Source: Streptomyces kanamyceticus (GTDB lineage Bacteria > Actinomycetota > Actinomycetes > Streptomycetales > Streptomycetaceae). From it: 64,000 nucleotides of DNA. Shown piece after piece: positions 1 through 9,800 of this stretch. Location of the stretch: contig NZ_CP023699.1 in assembly GCF_008704495.1 (NCBI RefSeq), positions 6,262,001-6,326,000 on the forward strand, in the 5' to 3' direction. The notes below the pieces were generated by a model, which was given only the letters and a program-made list of their open reading frames with translations, did not search any database and was not told the origin of the DNA. How positions within the stretch are numbered: position 1 is the stretch's first letter; every line of letters starts with the position of its first letter. The position numbers and the translations under genes are program-made.

Positions 1-615
1 GACGAGGACGAGCTGCAGAGCTGGTTCATCCGGCACTTCGACCGGTGGCTGACCGAGCGCGGGCGGCGGCTCATCGGCTGGGACGAGATCCTGGAGGGCG
101 GCCTCGCCGAGGGCGCCACCGTCTCGTCCTGGCGCGGCTACCGGGGCGGCATCGACGCGGCCAGATCAGGCCACGACGTCGTCATGTGCCCCGAGCAGCA
201 GGTGTACTTGAACTTCCGCGAGGACGGCGGCCCCGACGAGCCGATGCCCATCGCCTTCGTCCGCACCCTGGAGGACGTCTACCGCTTCGAGCCGGTTCCC
301 GCGGAGCTGACGGCGGAGGAGGCCGCGCACGTGCTCGGCACCCAGGCCAACGTCTGGACCGAGGTGACGGAGAACCAGCAGCGCGTGGACTACCAGGTCT
401 TCCCGCGCCTCGCCGCCTTCGCCGAGGTGGCCTGGCGGGAGCTCCCGGCCGCCGCCGAGCGGGACTTCGCCGACTTCGAGCGCCGAATGACCACGCACTA
501 CGCGCGACTTGACGCCCTCGGCGTCGACTACCGCCCGCCGACGGGACCGTTGCCGCGACACCAGCGCCCCGGTGTCCTCGGCCGCCCGATCGAGGGGCTG
601 CCCCCGAACGTGTGA
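1..615 (+). CDS. Beta-N-acetylhexosaminidase (GH20), C-terminal part; 5' end outside window
   Basis: The open frame enters from the left edge and gives 204 residues before the stop at 613-615. The visible part matches the second half of the GH20 TIM barrel: GWDEILEGG, VSSWRG, a Tyr-Leu-Asn at about residue 70, LGTQANVWTE and a VFPRLAAFAEVAW segment, which line the sugar pocket in this family. The catalytic Asp-Glu pair and any signal peptide lie upstream of the window. By family the enzyme removes terminal GlcNAc/GalNAc from chitooligosaccharides or glycans. The product would feed the GlcNAc PTS genes at 58-61 kb, but no physical link is seen here. The family call is firm; secretion cannot be judged. 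Confidence 0.88.
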   Translation, partial: DEDELQSWFIRHFDRWLTERGRRLIGWDEILEGGLAEGATVSSWRGYRGGIDAARSGHDVVMCPEQQVYLNFREDGGPDEPMPIAFVRTLEDVYRFEPVPAELTAEEAAHVLGTQANVWTEVTENQQRVDYQVFPRLAAFAEVAWRELPAAAERDFADFERRMTTHYARLDALGVDYRPPTGPLPRHQRPGVLGRPIEGLPPNV

Positions 616-955
616 GTCCCCCTGTCGGTCGCTCCCGGCGGCCCGTGCCACGCGCGCGGTCCTTCGGGAGCGGCGGCCGGAAGGAGCCGCCCAGGAGTCA
701 CCGGACAGGGGCAATTCGTACTGACCGGTGAGGGCATGCGAAACCAGTACATCCCCCTGGTCCCCGGACGAATGCCTCCTAGCGGACCCCCACGCCGGGG
801 CCCGGGGAAGATGTGCCAGAGTTGCCACGTCCGGGTTGTGAGCACGTACCGTACGGCGGAACAGGCGTAACGGTGTGACGTCGGAAACGTAGCGAACACC
901 GCGAACGGCGAGTACGTGAAGTACGCGGCCGGGCATCGGGAAGGGGCAGCCGGTT
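616..955. other. Gene-free gap before the molybdenum hydroxylase operon
   Basis: About 340 bases without a supportable gene. A pair of imperfectly complementary segments (near 617-628 and 698-711, CCCCTGTC.GGT against ACCGGACAGGGG) could form a long stem and serve as terminator for the hexosaminidase. The operon promoter must lie to the right of it, but no clear -35/-10 pair was identified. Confidence 0.4.
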
Positions 956-1861
956 TTGAGCACGCACGCACCGCAGGCGGCACAGGCACCGCAGTCGGTG
1001 AAGCTGCCCGCCACGCTCGACGAGGCAGTGGCGGCACTCGCCGCCATGCCCGCCGCCGTGCCCGTCGCCGGTGGCACGGACCTGATGGCCTCGGTCAACT
1101 CCGGACAGCTGCGGCCCGCCGCCCTCGTGGGTCTCGGCCGCATCAGCGAGATCCGCGGCTGGCAGTACCAGGACGGTCACGCGCTGCTCGGCGCCGGACT
1201 GACCCACGCCCGCATGGGCCGCCCCGACTTCGCCGCGCTGATCCCCGCCCTCGCCGCCGCCGCGCGCGCCGCGGGACCGCCGCAGATCCGCAACGCGGGC
1301 ACCCTCGGCGGGAACATCGCCTCGGCCGCGCCGACCGGCGACACCTTGCCCGTGCTCGCCGCGCTCGAAGCCGTCCTGATCATCGCGGGACCCGGCGGCA
1401 CCCGCCGCGAGGTCCCCGTTCCGCACCTCCTCGCGGGCATGGAGATGCTCCGCCCCGGCGAGCTCATCGGCTTCGTCCGCGTGCCGCTGCTGCACGCACC
1501 CCAGGTCTTCCTCAAGGCGACCGGGCGCACCGGTCCTGGCCGGGCCACGGCCTCCGTCGCGCTGGTCCTCGACCCCGCGCGCCGGGGCGTGCGGTGCGCG
1601 GTCGGCGCCATCGCCCCGATGCCGCTGCGCCCCCTCGAAGCCGAGCAGTGGGTCGCCTCGCTGATCGACTGGGACGGCGAGCGGGGCAGCCTGGTGCCCG
1701 AAGCGGTGACCGCCTTCGGTGAGTACGTCGCCGCCGCGTGCATCCCCGAACAGCCCCCGGCGGCCGACGGCGGCGAACAGCCACTGCCGCCCGCCGTACT
1801 GCACCTGCGGCGCACCGTAGCCGCACTGGCCCGACGAGCACTGGGGAGGGCGCTGTCGTGA
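956..1861 (+). CDS. FAD-binding subunit of a xanthine dehydrogenase/CO dehydrogenase-type molybdenum hydroxylase
   Basis: 301 aa. Residues about 10-180 are an FAD_binding_5 domain with the diagnostic AGGTDLMA loop near residue 40 and RNAGTLGGNIA near residue 116; the rest resembles the CO-dehydrogenase flavoprotein C-terminal domain. In this family the subunit passes electrons from the Fe-S subunit to NAD+ or another acceptor. The start is a TTG at 956, preceded by GAAGGGG about 9 nt upstream; no better in-frame start was seen. The gene overlaps the next by GTGA, so the three subunits are probably translationally coupled. The substrate cannot be read from the sequence. No XdhC-type cofactor-insertion gene is in view. 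Confidence 0.88.
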   Translation: MSTHAPQAAQAPQSVKLPATLDEAVAALAAMPAAVPVAGGTDLMASVNSGQLRPAALVGLGRISEIRGWQYQDGHALLGAGLTHARMGRPDFAALIPALAAAARAAGPPQIRNAGTLGGNIASAAPTGDTLPVLAALEAVLIIAGPGGTRREVPVPHLLAGMEMLRPGELIGFVRVPLLHAPQVFLKATGRTGPGRATASVALVLDPARRGVRCAVGAIAPMPLRPLEAEQWVASLIDWDGERGSLVPEAVTAFGEYVAAACIPEQPPAADGGEQPLPPAVLHLRRTVAALARRALGRALS

Positions 1862-3678
1862 GCGACGACCAGAACACCCACAACGGCGGCGGCTGGCAGC
1901 CGCACCCGCAGGGCGAGTACGACTCGGACGCGACGGCGTTCGTACAGCTCCCCGAGGGCATGCTGGACGTCCCGCTGGCCGCGCCGGGGCACGGCTATGT
2001 GCCGCCGCAGATAACGGTCACCCCGACCACCGCGGACGCCACCGACCCGGCCGCCACGGGCACGTGGGTCATGCCGCCCGAGATCACCGGAGCGATGGGC
2101 GGCGGCCAGTCCGTGAGCTGGCCCGAGGCGGGCACGGCGCAGAGTCAGCAGGCCCAGCAGCCCCAGGAGACCCAGGGCCAGCACCAGGGCTACGACCCCC
2201 GGGCGACCGGGCAGTGGAGCTTCCCCGAGGCGAACGCCGCGGAGCAGGGCTATGGGCACGAGCACGGGCACGGACCCGCGCACGAGCCCGCGCACGGGTA
2301 CGAGCAGCCGCACGAGGCCGCTTCCGACGTCACGGGCCAGTGGTCGATCCCGGTCGCCGACGGTGATCTTCCGGACGAATCGGGCGAGTTCACGACGTCG
2401 TCGCTCGCCACGTGGGGCGGCACGCCGCCCGCGACCCTGCCCGGTGGCGCGGCCGCGCCGTGGGCGACGGGGGCGGGGGCCGGTGCGCCGTGGGGCGCGC
2501 AGGCCCAGGAGGCGCCTGTCCTGGAGCCGGAGCTGGAGCCGGAGGTCACGGCCGCACCGCCCCAGGAGCGGCACGTCCCGGAGTACCGGGCCCCGGAGAG
2601 CCCTGCCCCGGCTCAGGAGAACCAGCAGGAGACCCGGTTCGAGCAGACGACGCTGCTGCGGGCCGTGCGCGTGCCCAGCGCCGCCGAGCGCGAGGCCGCG
2701 GAGCGCCCGGTGGCCCCGGAGTACCCGGAGGTCCCGGAAGCCCCGGAGCCCGTCGAGGCCCCCGCCGAGCCCGTCATCGAACAGCCGGACGCGCACGACG
2801 AGTTCGTGGAGCTCGTGGAGCCGGAGCCCGCCGCGGCCCCGGAGCCCGCCGAAGACGTGACCGAGGCGCCCGCGCCCGCTCCTGCTCCTGTTCCCGAGGC
2901 CGACCCGATCCCGGCCCCGGAACCCGCCGCCGAAGAGCCCACCGAACCCGAGCCCGAGGCGGACCCCGAGAACGAGGCGGAACTGGACGAACCGGCCACC
3001 GCCTCCGCCCCCCTCCACGACGACCACCCCCTCGTCTCGTACGTCCTACGGGTGAACGGCGCCGACCGCCCCGTCACCGACGCCTGGATCGGCGAGTCCC
3101 TGCTCTACGTGCTGCGCGAGCGGCTCGGTCTCGCCGGGGCCAAGGACGGCTGCTCGCAGGGCGAGTGCGGGGCCTGCAACGTCCAGGTGGACGGCCGTCT
3201 CGTGGCCTCCTGTCTGGTGCCCGCGGCGACCACCGCGAGCAGCGAGGTCCGCACCGTCGAGGGCCTCGCCGTGGACGGGCAGCCCTCCGACGTGCAGCGC
3301 GCGCTCGGCGCGTGCGGCGCGGTCCAGTGCGGCTTCTGCGTACCGGGCATGGCCATGACCCTGCACGACCTCCTCGAGGGCAACCCCGCCCCCACCGACC
3401 TGGAGACCCGCCGCGCGCTGTGCGGCAACCTCTGCCGCTGCTCCGGCTACCGGGGCGTGCTCGACGCCGTCCAGGAGGTGGTGGCCGAGCGCGAGGCGAA
3501 CGCCGCGGCCGCCGGTCCTTCGGAGGAGCGGGGCGACACGGCCCGCATCCCGCACCAGGCGGGCCCCGGCGCGGGCGGCGTCCACCCGGCGGCGCACGAC
3601 GGGCCGTACCACGACGGGCCCTACGACGAACCCGAAGGACCCCAGGGGCCGTACGGCCGGGACGGAGGCCAGGCGTGA
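1858..3678 (+). CDS. [2Fe-2S] subunit of the molybdenum hydroxylase with a long disordered N-terminal extension
   Basis: 606 aa from GTG 1858, which overlaps the preceding stop and has GGGGAGGG just upstream. A typical small subunit of this family has about 160 residues. Here the catalytic part begins near residue 391 (SYVLRVNGADRPV). It carries the plant-type ferredoxin motif GCSQGECGAC...C and the second cluster motif CGAVQCGFC...CGNLCRCSGY, both complete. Residues 1-390 are low complexity, rich in Pro, Glu, Ala and Gln, and contain three spaced copies of a short TG-x-W motif (ATGTWVMP, ATGQWSFP, VTGQWSIP). A Gly/His/Tyr-rich tail of about 50 residues follows the domain. The redox role is secure by family; the role of the extension is unknown. 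Confidence 0.85.
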   Translation: MSDDQNTHNGGGWQPHPQGEYDSDATAFVQLPEGMLDVPLAAPGHGYVPPQITVTPTTADATDPAATGTWVMPPEITGAMGGGQSVSWPEAGTAQSQQAQQPQETQGQHQGYDPRATGQWSFPEANAAEQGYGHEHGHGPAHEPAHGYEQPHEAASDVTGQWSIPVADGDLPDESGEFTTSSLATWGGTPPATLPGGAAAPWATGAGAGAPWGAQAQEAPVLEPELEPEVTAAPPQERHVPEYRAPESPAPAQENQQETRFEQTTLLRAVRVPSAAEREAAERPVAPEYPEVPEAPEPVEAPAEPVIEQPDAHDEFVELVEPEPAAAPEPAEDVTEAPAPAPAPVPEADPIPAPEPAAEEPTEPEPEADPENEAELDEPATASAPLHDDHPLVSYVLRVNGADRPVTDAWIGESLLYVLRERLGLAGAKDGCSQGECGACNVQVDGRLVASCLVPAATTASSEVRTVEGLAVDGQPSDVQRALGACGAVQCGFCVPGMAMTLHDLLEGNPAPTDLETRRALCGNLCRCSGYRGVLDAVQEVVAEREANAAAAGPSEERGDTARIPHQAGPGAGGVHPAAHDGPYHDGPYDEPEGPQGPYGRDGGQA

Positions 3679-5984
3679 GCAACGAAGCCGCCACCGCGAC
3701 CAGCTCCGCCGCGCCACAGAGCCCCGAGCAACTGCCGCACGGCATCGGCTCCTCGCTGCCGTCGGCGCAGTGCCGCGCCAAGACCGAGGGCACCTTCCCG
3801 TACGCCGCGGACCTGTGGGCGGAGGGCCTGTTGTGGGCGGCGGTGCTCCGCTCGCCGCACGCGCACGCCCGCATCGTCTCCATCGACACCACGCACGCGC
3901 GCGAGATGCCCGGCGTCCGCGCCGTCGTCACGCACGAGGACGTGCCGGGGGACGCGCTGCACGGCCGTGCGGTCGCGGACCGTCCGGTCTTCGCCTCCGA
4001 CGTCGTACGCCACCACGGCGAGCCCATCGCCGCGGTCGCCGCCGACCACCCGGACACGGCGCGGATGGCGGCCGCCGCGATCATCGTCGAGTACGAGGTG
4101 CTCGACCCCGTCACCGACCCGGAGAAGGCCTTCGAGGCCGAACCGCTGCACCCCGACGGCAACTTGATCCGGCACATCCCGCTGCGGCACGGCGACCCGG
4201 AGGCGGCGGGCGAGCTCGTCGTCGAGGGGCTCTACCGCATCGGCCGCCAGGACCCCGCGCCCATCGGCGCGGAGGCCGGGCTCGCGGTGCCGCGCCCGGA
4301 CGGGGGAGTGGAGCTGTACCTGGCCTCCACCGATCCGCACGCCGACCGGGACAGGGCCGCCGCCTGCTTCGGCCTCACCCCGGACCACGTGAAGATCGTC
4401 GTCACCGGGGTGCCCGGCGCGACCGCCGACCGCGAGGACGCGGGCTTCCAACTCCCGCTGGGACTCCTGGCGTTGCGGACAGGATGCCCCGTCAAGCTCA
4501 CCGCGACCCGCGAGGAGTCCTTCCTCGGCCACGCGCACCGGCACCCCACGCTCCTTCGCTACCGCCACCACGCGGACGCCGAGGGCAGGCTCGTCAAGGT
4601 CGAGGCGCAGATCCTGCTCGACGCGGGCGCGTACGCGGACACGTCATCGGAAGCGCTCGCGGCCGCCGTCTCCTTCGCCTGCGGCCCCTACGTCGTACCG
4701 AACGCCTTCATCGAGGGCTGGGCCGTACGCACGAACAACCCGCCCTCGGGGCACGTCCGGGGCGAGGGCGCCATGCAGGTGTGCGCGGCGTACGAAGCCC
4801 AGATGGACAAGATCGCCAAGAAGCTGGGCGTCGACCCGGCGGAGCTGCGCCTGCGCAACGTCATGGCGACCGGCGACATCCTGCCCACCGGGCAGACGGT
4901 GACCTGTCCCGCCCCGGTGGCCGAACTCCTCGCCGCCGTGCGGGACTTCCCGCTGCCCGAGCTGCCCAAGGACACCCCCGAGGACGAGTGGCTGCTGCCC
5001 GGCGGGCCCGAGGGCGCGGGCGAGCCCGCCGCCGTGCGCCGTGGTGTCGGCTACGGCCTCGGCATGGTCCAGCTGCTCGGCGCCGAGGGCACGGACGAGG
5101 TTTCCACGGCGACCGTGAAGGTCCACGACGGCGCCGCCACGGTCATCTGCGCGGCCGTCGAGACCGGCCAGGGGTTCACCACGCTGGCCCGCCAGATCGT
5201 CCAGGAGACGCTCGGCATCGACGACGTGCGCGTCGCCCCCGTCGACACCGACCAGCCCCCGGCGGGCCCGAGCTGTCGCGGACGCCACACCTGGGTGTCG
5301 GGCGGCGCGGTGGAGCGCGCGGCGAAGATGGTGCGCACCCAGCTCCTGCAGCCGCTCGCCCACAAGTTCGGCATGTCCACCGAGCTGCTCCAGATCACCG
5401 ACGGCAAGATCACCTCGTACGACGGGGTCCTCTCCACGACCGTCACCGAAGCCCTGGACGGCAAGGAACTGTGGGCCACGGCCCAATGCCGCCCGCACCC
5501 CACCGAGCCGCTCGACGAGGCCGGACAGGGCGACGCGTTCGTCGGCATGGCGTTCTGCGCGATCCGCGCGGTGGTCGACGTTGACATCGAGATCGGCTCG
5601 GTCCGGGTCGTGGAACTGGCCGTCGCCCAGGACGTGGGCCGCATCCTCAACCCCGCCCAGCTGAAGGTCCGCATCGAGGCGGGCGTCACACAGGGCGTGG
5701 GCGCGGCGCTGACGGAGAACCTGCGCACCCCGCGCGGCATCGTCCGCCACCCCGACCTCACCGGTTACGCGCTGCCCACGGCCCTGGACACCCCCGACAT
5801 CCGCATCGTGAAGCTGGTCGAGGAACGGGACGTGGTCGCCCCGTTCGGCGCGAAGGCGGCCAGCGCGGTCCCGGTGGTGACGTCCCCCGCGGCCATCGCG
5901 TCGGCGGTCCGCGCGGCGACGGGCCGCCCGGTCAACCGCCTCCCGATCCGCCCGCAGGCGGCGGTGGCCGCACCCTCGGCGTAG
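3675..5984 (+). CDS. Molybdopterin-binding large subunit of the molybdenum hydroxylase, lacking the catalytic Glu
   Basis: 769 aa from GTG 3675, overlapping the Fe-S gene by GTGA. The N-terminal hammerhead domain (RAKTEGTFPYAADL, LRSPHAHARI) is followed by molybdopterin-binding segments: HVRGEGAMQVCAAYEAQMD near residue 360, AVETGQGFTTLARQ near 495 and GRHTWVSGGAVERAAK near 535. In active members a C-terminal G-x-G-E supplies the catalytic base. Here the aligned stretch reads GAKAASAVPVVTSP (about 5849-5890), so the Glu is replaced by Ala. The protein may be catalytically altered or may act on an unusual substrate. The two partner genes are intact and coupled, which argues against simple decay. 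No frameshift was seen. Confidence 0.85.
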   Translation: MSNEAATATSSAAPQSPEQLPHGIGSSLPSAQCRAKTEGTFPYAADLWAEGLLWAAVLRSPHAHARIVSIDTTHAREMPGVRAVVTHEDVPGDALHGRAVADRPVFASDVVRHHGEPIAAVAADHPDTARMAAAAIIVEYEVLDPVTDPEKAFEAEPLHPDGNLIRHIPLRHGDPEAAGELVVEGLYRIGRQDPAPIGAEAGLAVPRPDGGVELYLASTDPHADRDRAAACFGLTPDHVKIVVTGVPGATADREDAGFQLPLGLLALRTGCPVKLTATREESFLGHAHRHPTLLRYRHHADAEGRLVKVEAQILLDAGAYADTSSEALAAAVSFACGPYVVPNAFIEGWAVRTNNPPSGHVRGEGAMQVCAAYEAQMDKIAKKLGVDPAELRLRNVMATGDILPTGQTVTCPAPVAELLAAVRDFPLPELPKDTPEDEWLLPGGPEGAGEPAAVRRGVGYGLGMVQLLGAEGTDEVSTATVKVHDGAATVICAAVETGQGFTTLARQIVQETLGIDDVRVAPVDTDQPPAGPSCRGRHTWVSGGAVERAAKMVRTQLLQPLAHKFGMSTELLQITDGKITSYDGVLSTTVTEALDGKELWATAQCRPHPTEPLDEAGQGDAFVGMAFCAIRAVVDVDIEIGSVRVVELAVAQDVGRILNPAQLKVRIEAGVTQGVGAALTENLRTPRGIVRHPDLTGYALPTALDTPDIRIVKLVEERDVVAPFGAKAASAVPVVTSPAAIASAVRAATGRPVNRLPIRPQAAVAAPSA

Positions 5985-5995
5985 CGCGGGCGATC

Positions 5996-6190
5996 GTGAC
6001 TGGCTGGGGATTGTTCACCTTCGTGGGCGGCACGGTGCTGGCCACCAACGTGTTCCGTGCGGCCGACTGGTTCCAGATGATGTCCTACCAGCAGCGGATG
6101 TGGCCGAAGAGCGTGACGACCGTGCGCGTCGGTGGGGCGCTCTTCTCGGTCGCCGGTGCGGTGACTCTCCTGGAGGCCTGGGCCTGGTGA
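5996..6190 (+). CDS. Small two-helix membrane protein
   Basis: 64 aa from GTG 5996, 11 nt after the molybdenum hydroxylase stop. Two hydrophobic stretches (residues about 4-20 and 45-62) flank a short polar loop with Tyr-Gln-Gln-Arg, suggesting a hairpin in the membrane. Codon use is typical of the strand. The Shine-Dalgarno sequence is weak. The family is not recognised. Its position suggests co-transcription with the operon upstream, but nothing shows a shared function. Confidence 0.5.
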   Translation: MTGWGLFTFVGGTVLATNVFRAADWFQMMSYQQRMWPKSVTTVRVGGALFSVAGAVTLLEAWAW

Positions 6191-6270
6191 CACGGAGGGG
6201 CCGACCGCGGGCGGCGGTGGCGCGGTAATCCGGAGGCGGTGGTGCCGGGCGCGCTGGCACGATGGGTGGC

Positions 6271-6819
6271 ATGACTACCAGCACCTCTGACCCCGGTGGC
6301 GTCATCGTCATCACCGGCATCATGGCGTCCGGAAAGTCCACGGTGGCGCAGGCGTTGGCCGAGCGCCTCGCCAAGGCCGTACACGTGCGCGGTGACGTCT
6401 ACCGCCGGATGATCGTCTCGGGCGGCGTCGAGTACGAACCCGACGCCGGGGGCGAGGCGGAGGCCCAACTCCAGCTCCGCTACCGGCTCTCCGCCTCGAC
6501 GGCCGACGCGTACGCCGACGCCGGATTCACCGCGATCGTCCAGGACGTCATCCTGGGCCCGCCCCTGAAGACGTACGTCGAGCTGATCAGAACCCGCCCC
6601 GCCCACGTCGTCGTGCTCGCCCCGCGCCCCGACGCGGTCGCCGCCCGCGAGGCCGGACGCGGCAAGACGGGCTACGGCGCGTGGACCGTCGAGGACCTGG
6701 ACACCGGCCTGCGCGAGACGACTCCGCGACTCGGACTCTGGCTGGACAGCTCGGAGTTGACGGTCGAGGAGACCGTCGACGCGATCCTGGCGCGACTGGA
6801 AGAGGCCCGGGTGAGCTGA
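6271..6819 (+). CDS. P-loop kinase/phosphotransferase-like protein
   Basis: 182 aa from ATG 6271; an alternative ATG lies 9 nt upstream at 6262. The Walker A loop GIMASGKST is at residues about 14-22, followed by HVRGDVYRRMI, a pattern found in chloramphenicol phosphotransferase-like, zeta-toxin-like and small-metabolite kinases. A second segment, VVLAPRPDAVAAREAGRGKTGYG, resembles the lid region. No antitoxin gene flanks it, so a toxin role is not supported. The substrate is unknown. No good Shine-Dalgarno sequence precedes either start, so a leaderless transcript is possible. Confidence 0.7.
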   Translation: MTTSTSDPGGVIVITGIMASGKSTVAQALAERLAKAVHVRGDVYRRMIVSGGVEYEPDAGGEAEAQLQLRYRLSASTADAYADAGFTAIVQDVILGPPLKTYVELIRTRPAHVVVLAPRPDAVAAREAGRGKTGYGAWTVEDLDTGLRETTPRLGLWLDSSELTVEETVDAILARLEEARVS

Positions 6820-6868
6820 TTGCCCACCCGGGCCTCCCCGCACGCCTAGGGGTGCGCCTCGGTCAGGA

Positions 6869-9800
6869 CTACTTGCCGAAGTAGGCGTCGTAGACCGACA
6901 GCGTCGACTTGTTGCCGTCCTTGTCGGTGATCTTCGCGCGGAGGGCGATCCCCTTGCCCTTCGCCGGGTTCTTCACGGAGATCTTCCCGGCCAGGACCGG
7001 GGTCTTCTGCCAGGTCCGCCCGGAGTCGTACGACACGTACACCGCGAGGGACTTGAGGTTGCCCGCACCGGCCGCCGCGCCCTGGATCTTGACCGGGACG
7101 GACTGGGTCGCGCCCGCCGGGGCCAGGCTCTTCAGGTCGAGCTTGGGGGCGAACCGGACCGTGGACGCCGGGAGTTGGGTCCTGTCGGTCACCTTCTTGG
7201 ACCGGAACGTCCAGCTGGCGTCGACGCGGGACGAGGCCGTGGCGACCTTCGGGTCGCGCTTCACGGTGGTCGTGAGCTTGTACGCGGCGTCCTGTGCCGG
7301 GACCGTGTACGTCTCGGAGCCGGTCAGCGGGTCACCGTTCTCGGCGATCTTCGTGCCGTCCCGGTACAGGGTCGACTTCGCCGACGCGTAGGTGCTCCAG
7401 CCCGCGTGTCCCTTGCCGTCGGCGACGACGGGCAGGCTGCCGCCGAGCTTGTCGCCCTCGCGGAAGATGCCCATGTCCTTGCCGAGGGCGGGGCCGAAGA
7501 CGCCGGTGTTGAAGGACTTCGCGTACGTACGGCCCGCCGTGTAGGCACCCGGGGTCATCCGGTAGGCACCGTCCCAGGCGGGTTCGCCGTCCGCGTTCTT
7601 GTCGCCGTACTGGTCGAAGTCGATGCCCCACCGCACTCCGTCGAGCGCGGAGACGTGCACGGTCTGGGTGCGCGGCAGCTTCTGGCCGGGGAAGATCGGC
7701 GAGATGCCGCCCGCCAACGGCAGGTATCCGGCGACGGCGATGGAGCCCGTGCGGCCGGGCGACGAGGCGCCCATGCCGACCTTCAGCGTGGCGAAGTCGG
7801 CGGGCTTCAGGTGTCGGCTGTAGCCGGTCGCGACCTTCTTGACGGCGCCGCCGAGGAGCATGTCGTACCGCGTGTCCGCGTCCTTGCGCCAGGTGGCGAG
7901 CCACTGCTGACCGAGGCCCTCCGGCACCTGGGGGCCGAGGTGGGCGGTGCGCATGCTCTGGAAGGAGGTGACGTTCAGGGCGCCCAACTCGTAGCCCTGG
8001 TAGGTGATGCGGGAGTCCATGAACTTCAGCTTCGCGGCCTGGTCGGGACCCGTGATGTCGACCTGCTTGGCGGTGCGCGCGTCGACGGTCACCGTCATCT
8101 TCTTGTCGATGGCCAGCGTCGGCTGGAAGAGCCAGTCGACGCCCTTGTCACCGTTCTCGGGGTCGACGTAGATCGCCGAGTCGAGCAGGTAACTGCCCTT
8201 GGCCACACGGAAGGTGTCGGTCCCCGACGGGTCGTTCGGGAAGAGGTTGAGGCCCTTGTCGGCGCCGGTGATGGCGGAGAGGGTCGAGTTGTGGTTCGGC
8301 GCGGGCTTCCCGTCGCGGCCGATGAACTTCAGCGTCACCTCGTACCGCTCGACCTCGTTGTCGATCGCCGCCGCGGTGCGCACGGACTGGCCGCCGCCGC
8401 TCGCCACGACGTACGCGGAGTACGCGCCGTCCAGGCCCGCGCCCAGCTTGGAGTCGGCGGTCAGGTCGACGGAGGCGGTGCCGCCCGCCGGGACGGTCAC
8501 CTTGTCCGCGCCGAGGGTGAAGAACCCGGCGGGGGCCGGGTCGCCCTTGGGCCCGGTGGCCTCGACGGTGAGGTCGAGGGTGACGTCGTCCTTGCCGAGG
8601 TTCTTGTACGTCACCTTCTTGGTGACCGGCTTGTCGTCGGTGTGGGGCCACTGCTGCGTACCGAAGCTGACGGACACCGGCTCGGCGACGACCGTCTGCT
8701 CGATGGCCTTGTCGACCGCGATCCGGCCCGAACCCTGCTGGAACGGCGTGTACTTGCCCGGCTTGGTGGACCCGGTGAGCGCGCCCTTGAGCTCGGAGTA
8801 CTTCCAGTCGGGGTGCTGCTGCTTGAGCAGCGCGGCGGCGCCCGCCACGTGCGGCGCCGCCATGGACGTGCCGGAGATCGTCAGATAGCCCTCGGGGTTC
8901 TGGCCGACCTGCTTCTCGATGACGGATCCCGGGGCGGCCGCGGCGGTGATGTCCACACCGGGGGCGGTCACGTCGGGCTTGATGGCGCCGTCGCCGACCC
9001 GCGGACCCTGGCTGGAGAAGTCGGCGAGCTTGTCGTTGTCGTCGACCGCACCGACGGTCAGGGCGGCGTCCGCGCTGCCCGGGGAGCCGACGGAACCGGG
9101 CACCCCGTCGTTGCCCGCCGAGATGGCGAAGAGGATGCCCTTCTCGGCGGAGAGCTTGTTGACGGTCGCTTCGAGGGGGTCGATGCCCGGGGCGTCGCCG
9201 CCGCCGAGGCTGAGGTTGACGACGTCGGCCTTCTCGGCCGCCGCCCACTCCATGCCCGCGATGATCCCCGAGTCGTCGCCGAATCCGTCGTCGCTGAGGA
9301 CCTTGCCGTTGAGGATCTTGGCGCCGGGGGCGACGCCCTTGAACTTGCCGCCGGACTTGGCGCCCGTGCCCGCCACGGTGGACGCGACGTGGGTGCCGTG
9401 GCCGTAGCGGTCCTTGGCGTCGGCGGAAGCGGTGAAGTTCTTCTCGGCGGCGACCTGGTCCTTGAGGTCGGGGTGGGTGGCGTCCACGCCGGTGTCCAGG
9501 ACGGCGATCTTCACGCCCTTGCCGTCGTAGCCCGCGTCCCAGGCCTTGTCGGCGCCGATCTGCTTGACGCTCTTGTCGAGGGTCGCCTTGCGGGTGCCGT
9601 CGAGCCAGACGTGCGCGATGCCGGACGCGGTGGTGCGGGCGCTGCCCTGCTCGCCGGTGAGGGCCTTCCACAGGTCGCCCGCGTCGCGCTTGGGGGTGGT
9701 GAGGGCGTCGGCGTTCAGCGCCTTGAGTGAGCGGCGGACGGTGGTATCTCCGGCGGCCCTGACGTCGGCCTTCGCGGTGGCCTGGGCGGCACCCCGGTAG

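Noticed and set aside
6271..6819. Zeta-type toxin
   Set aside because: The P-loop pattern is shared with harmless small kinases, and no epsilon-type antitoxin is present.
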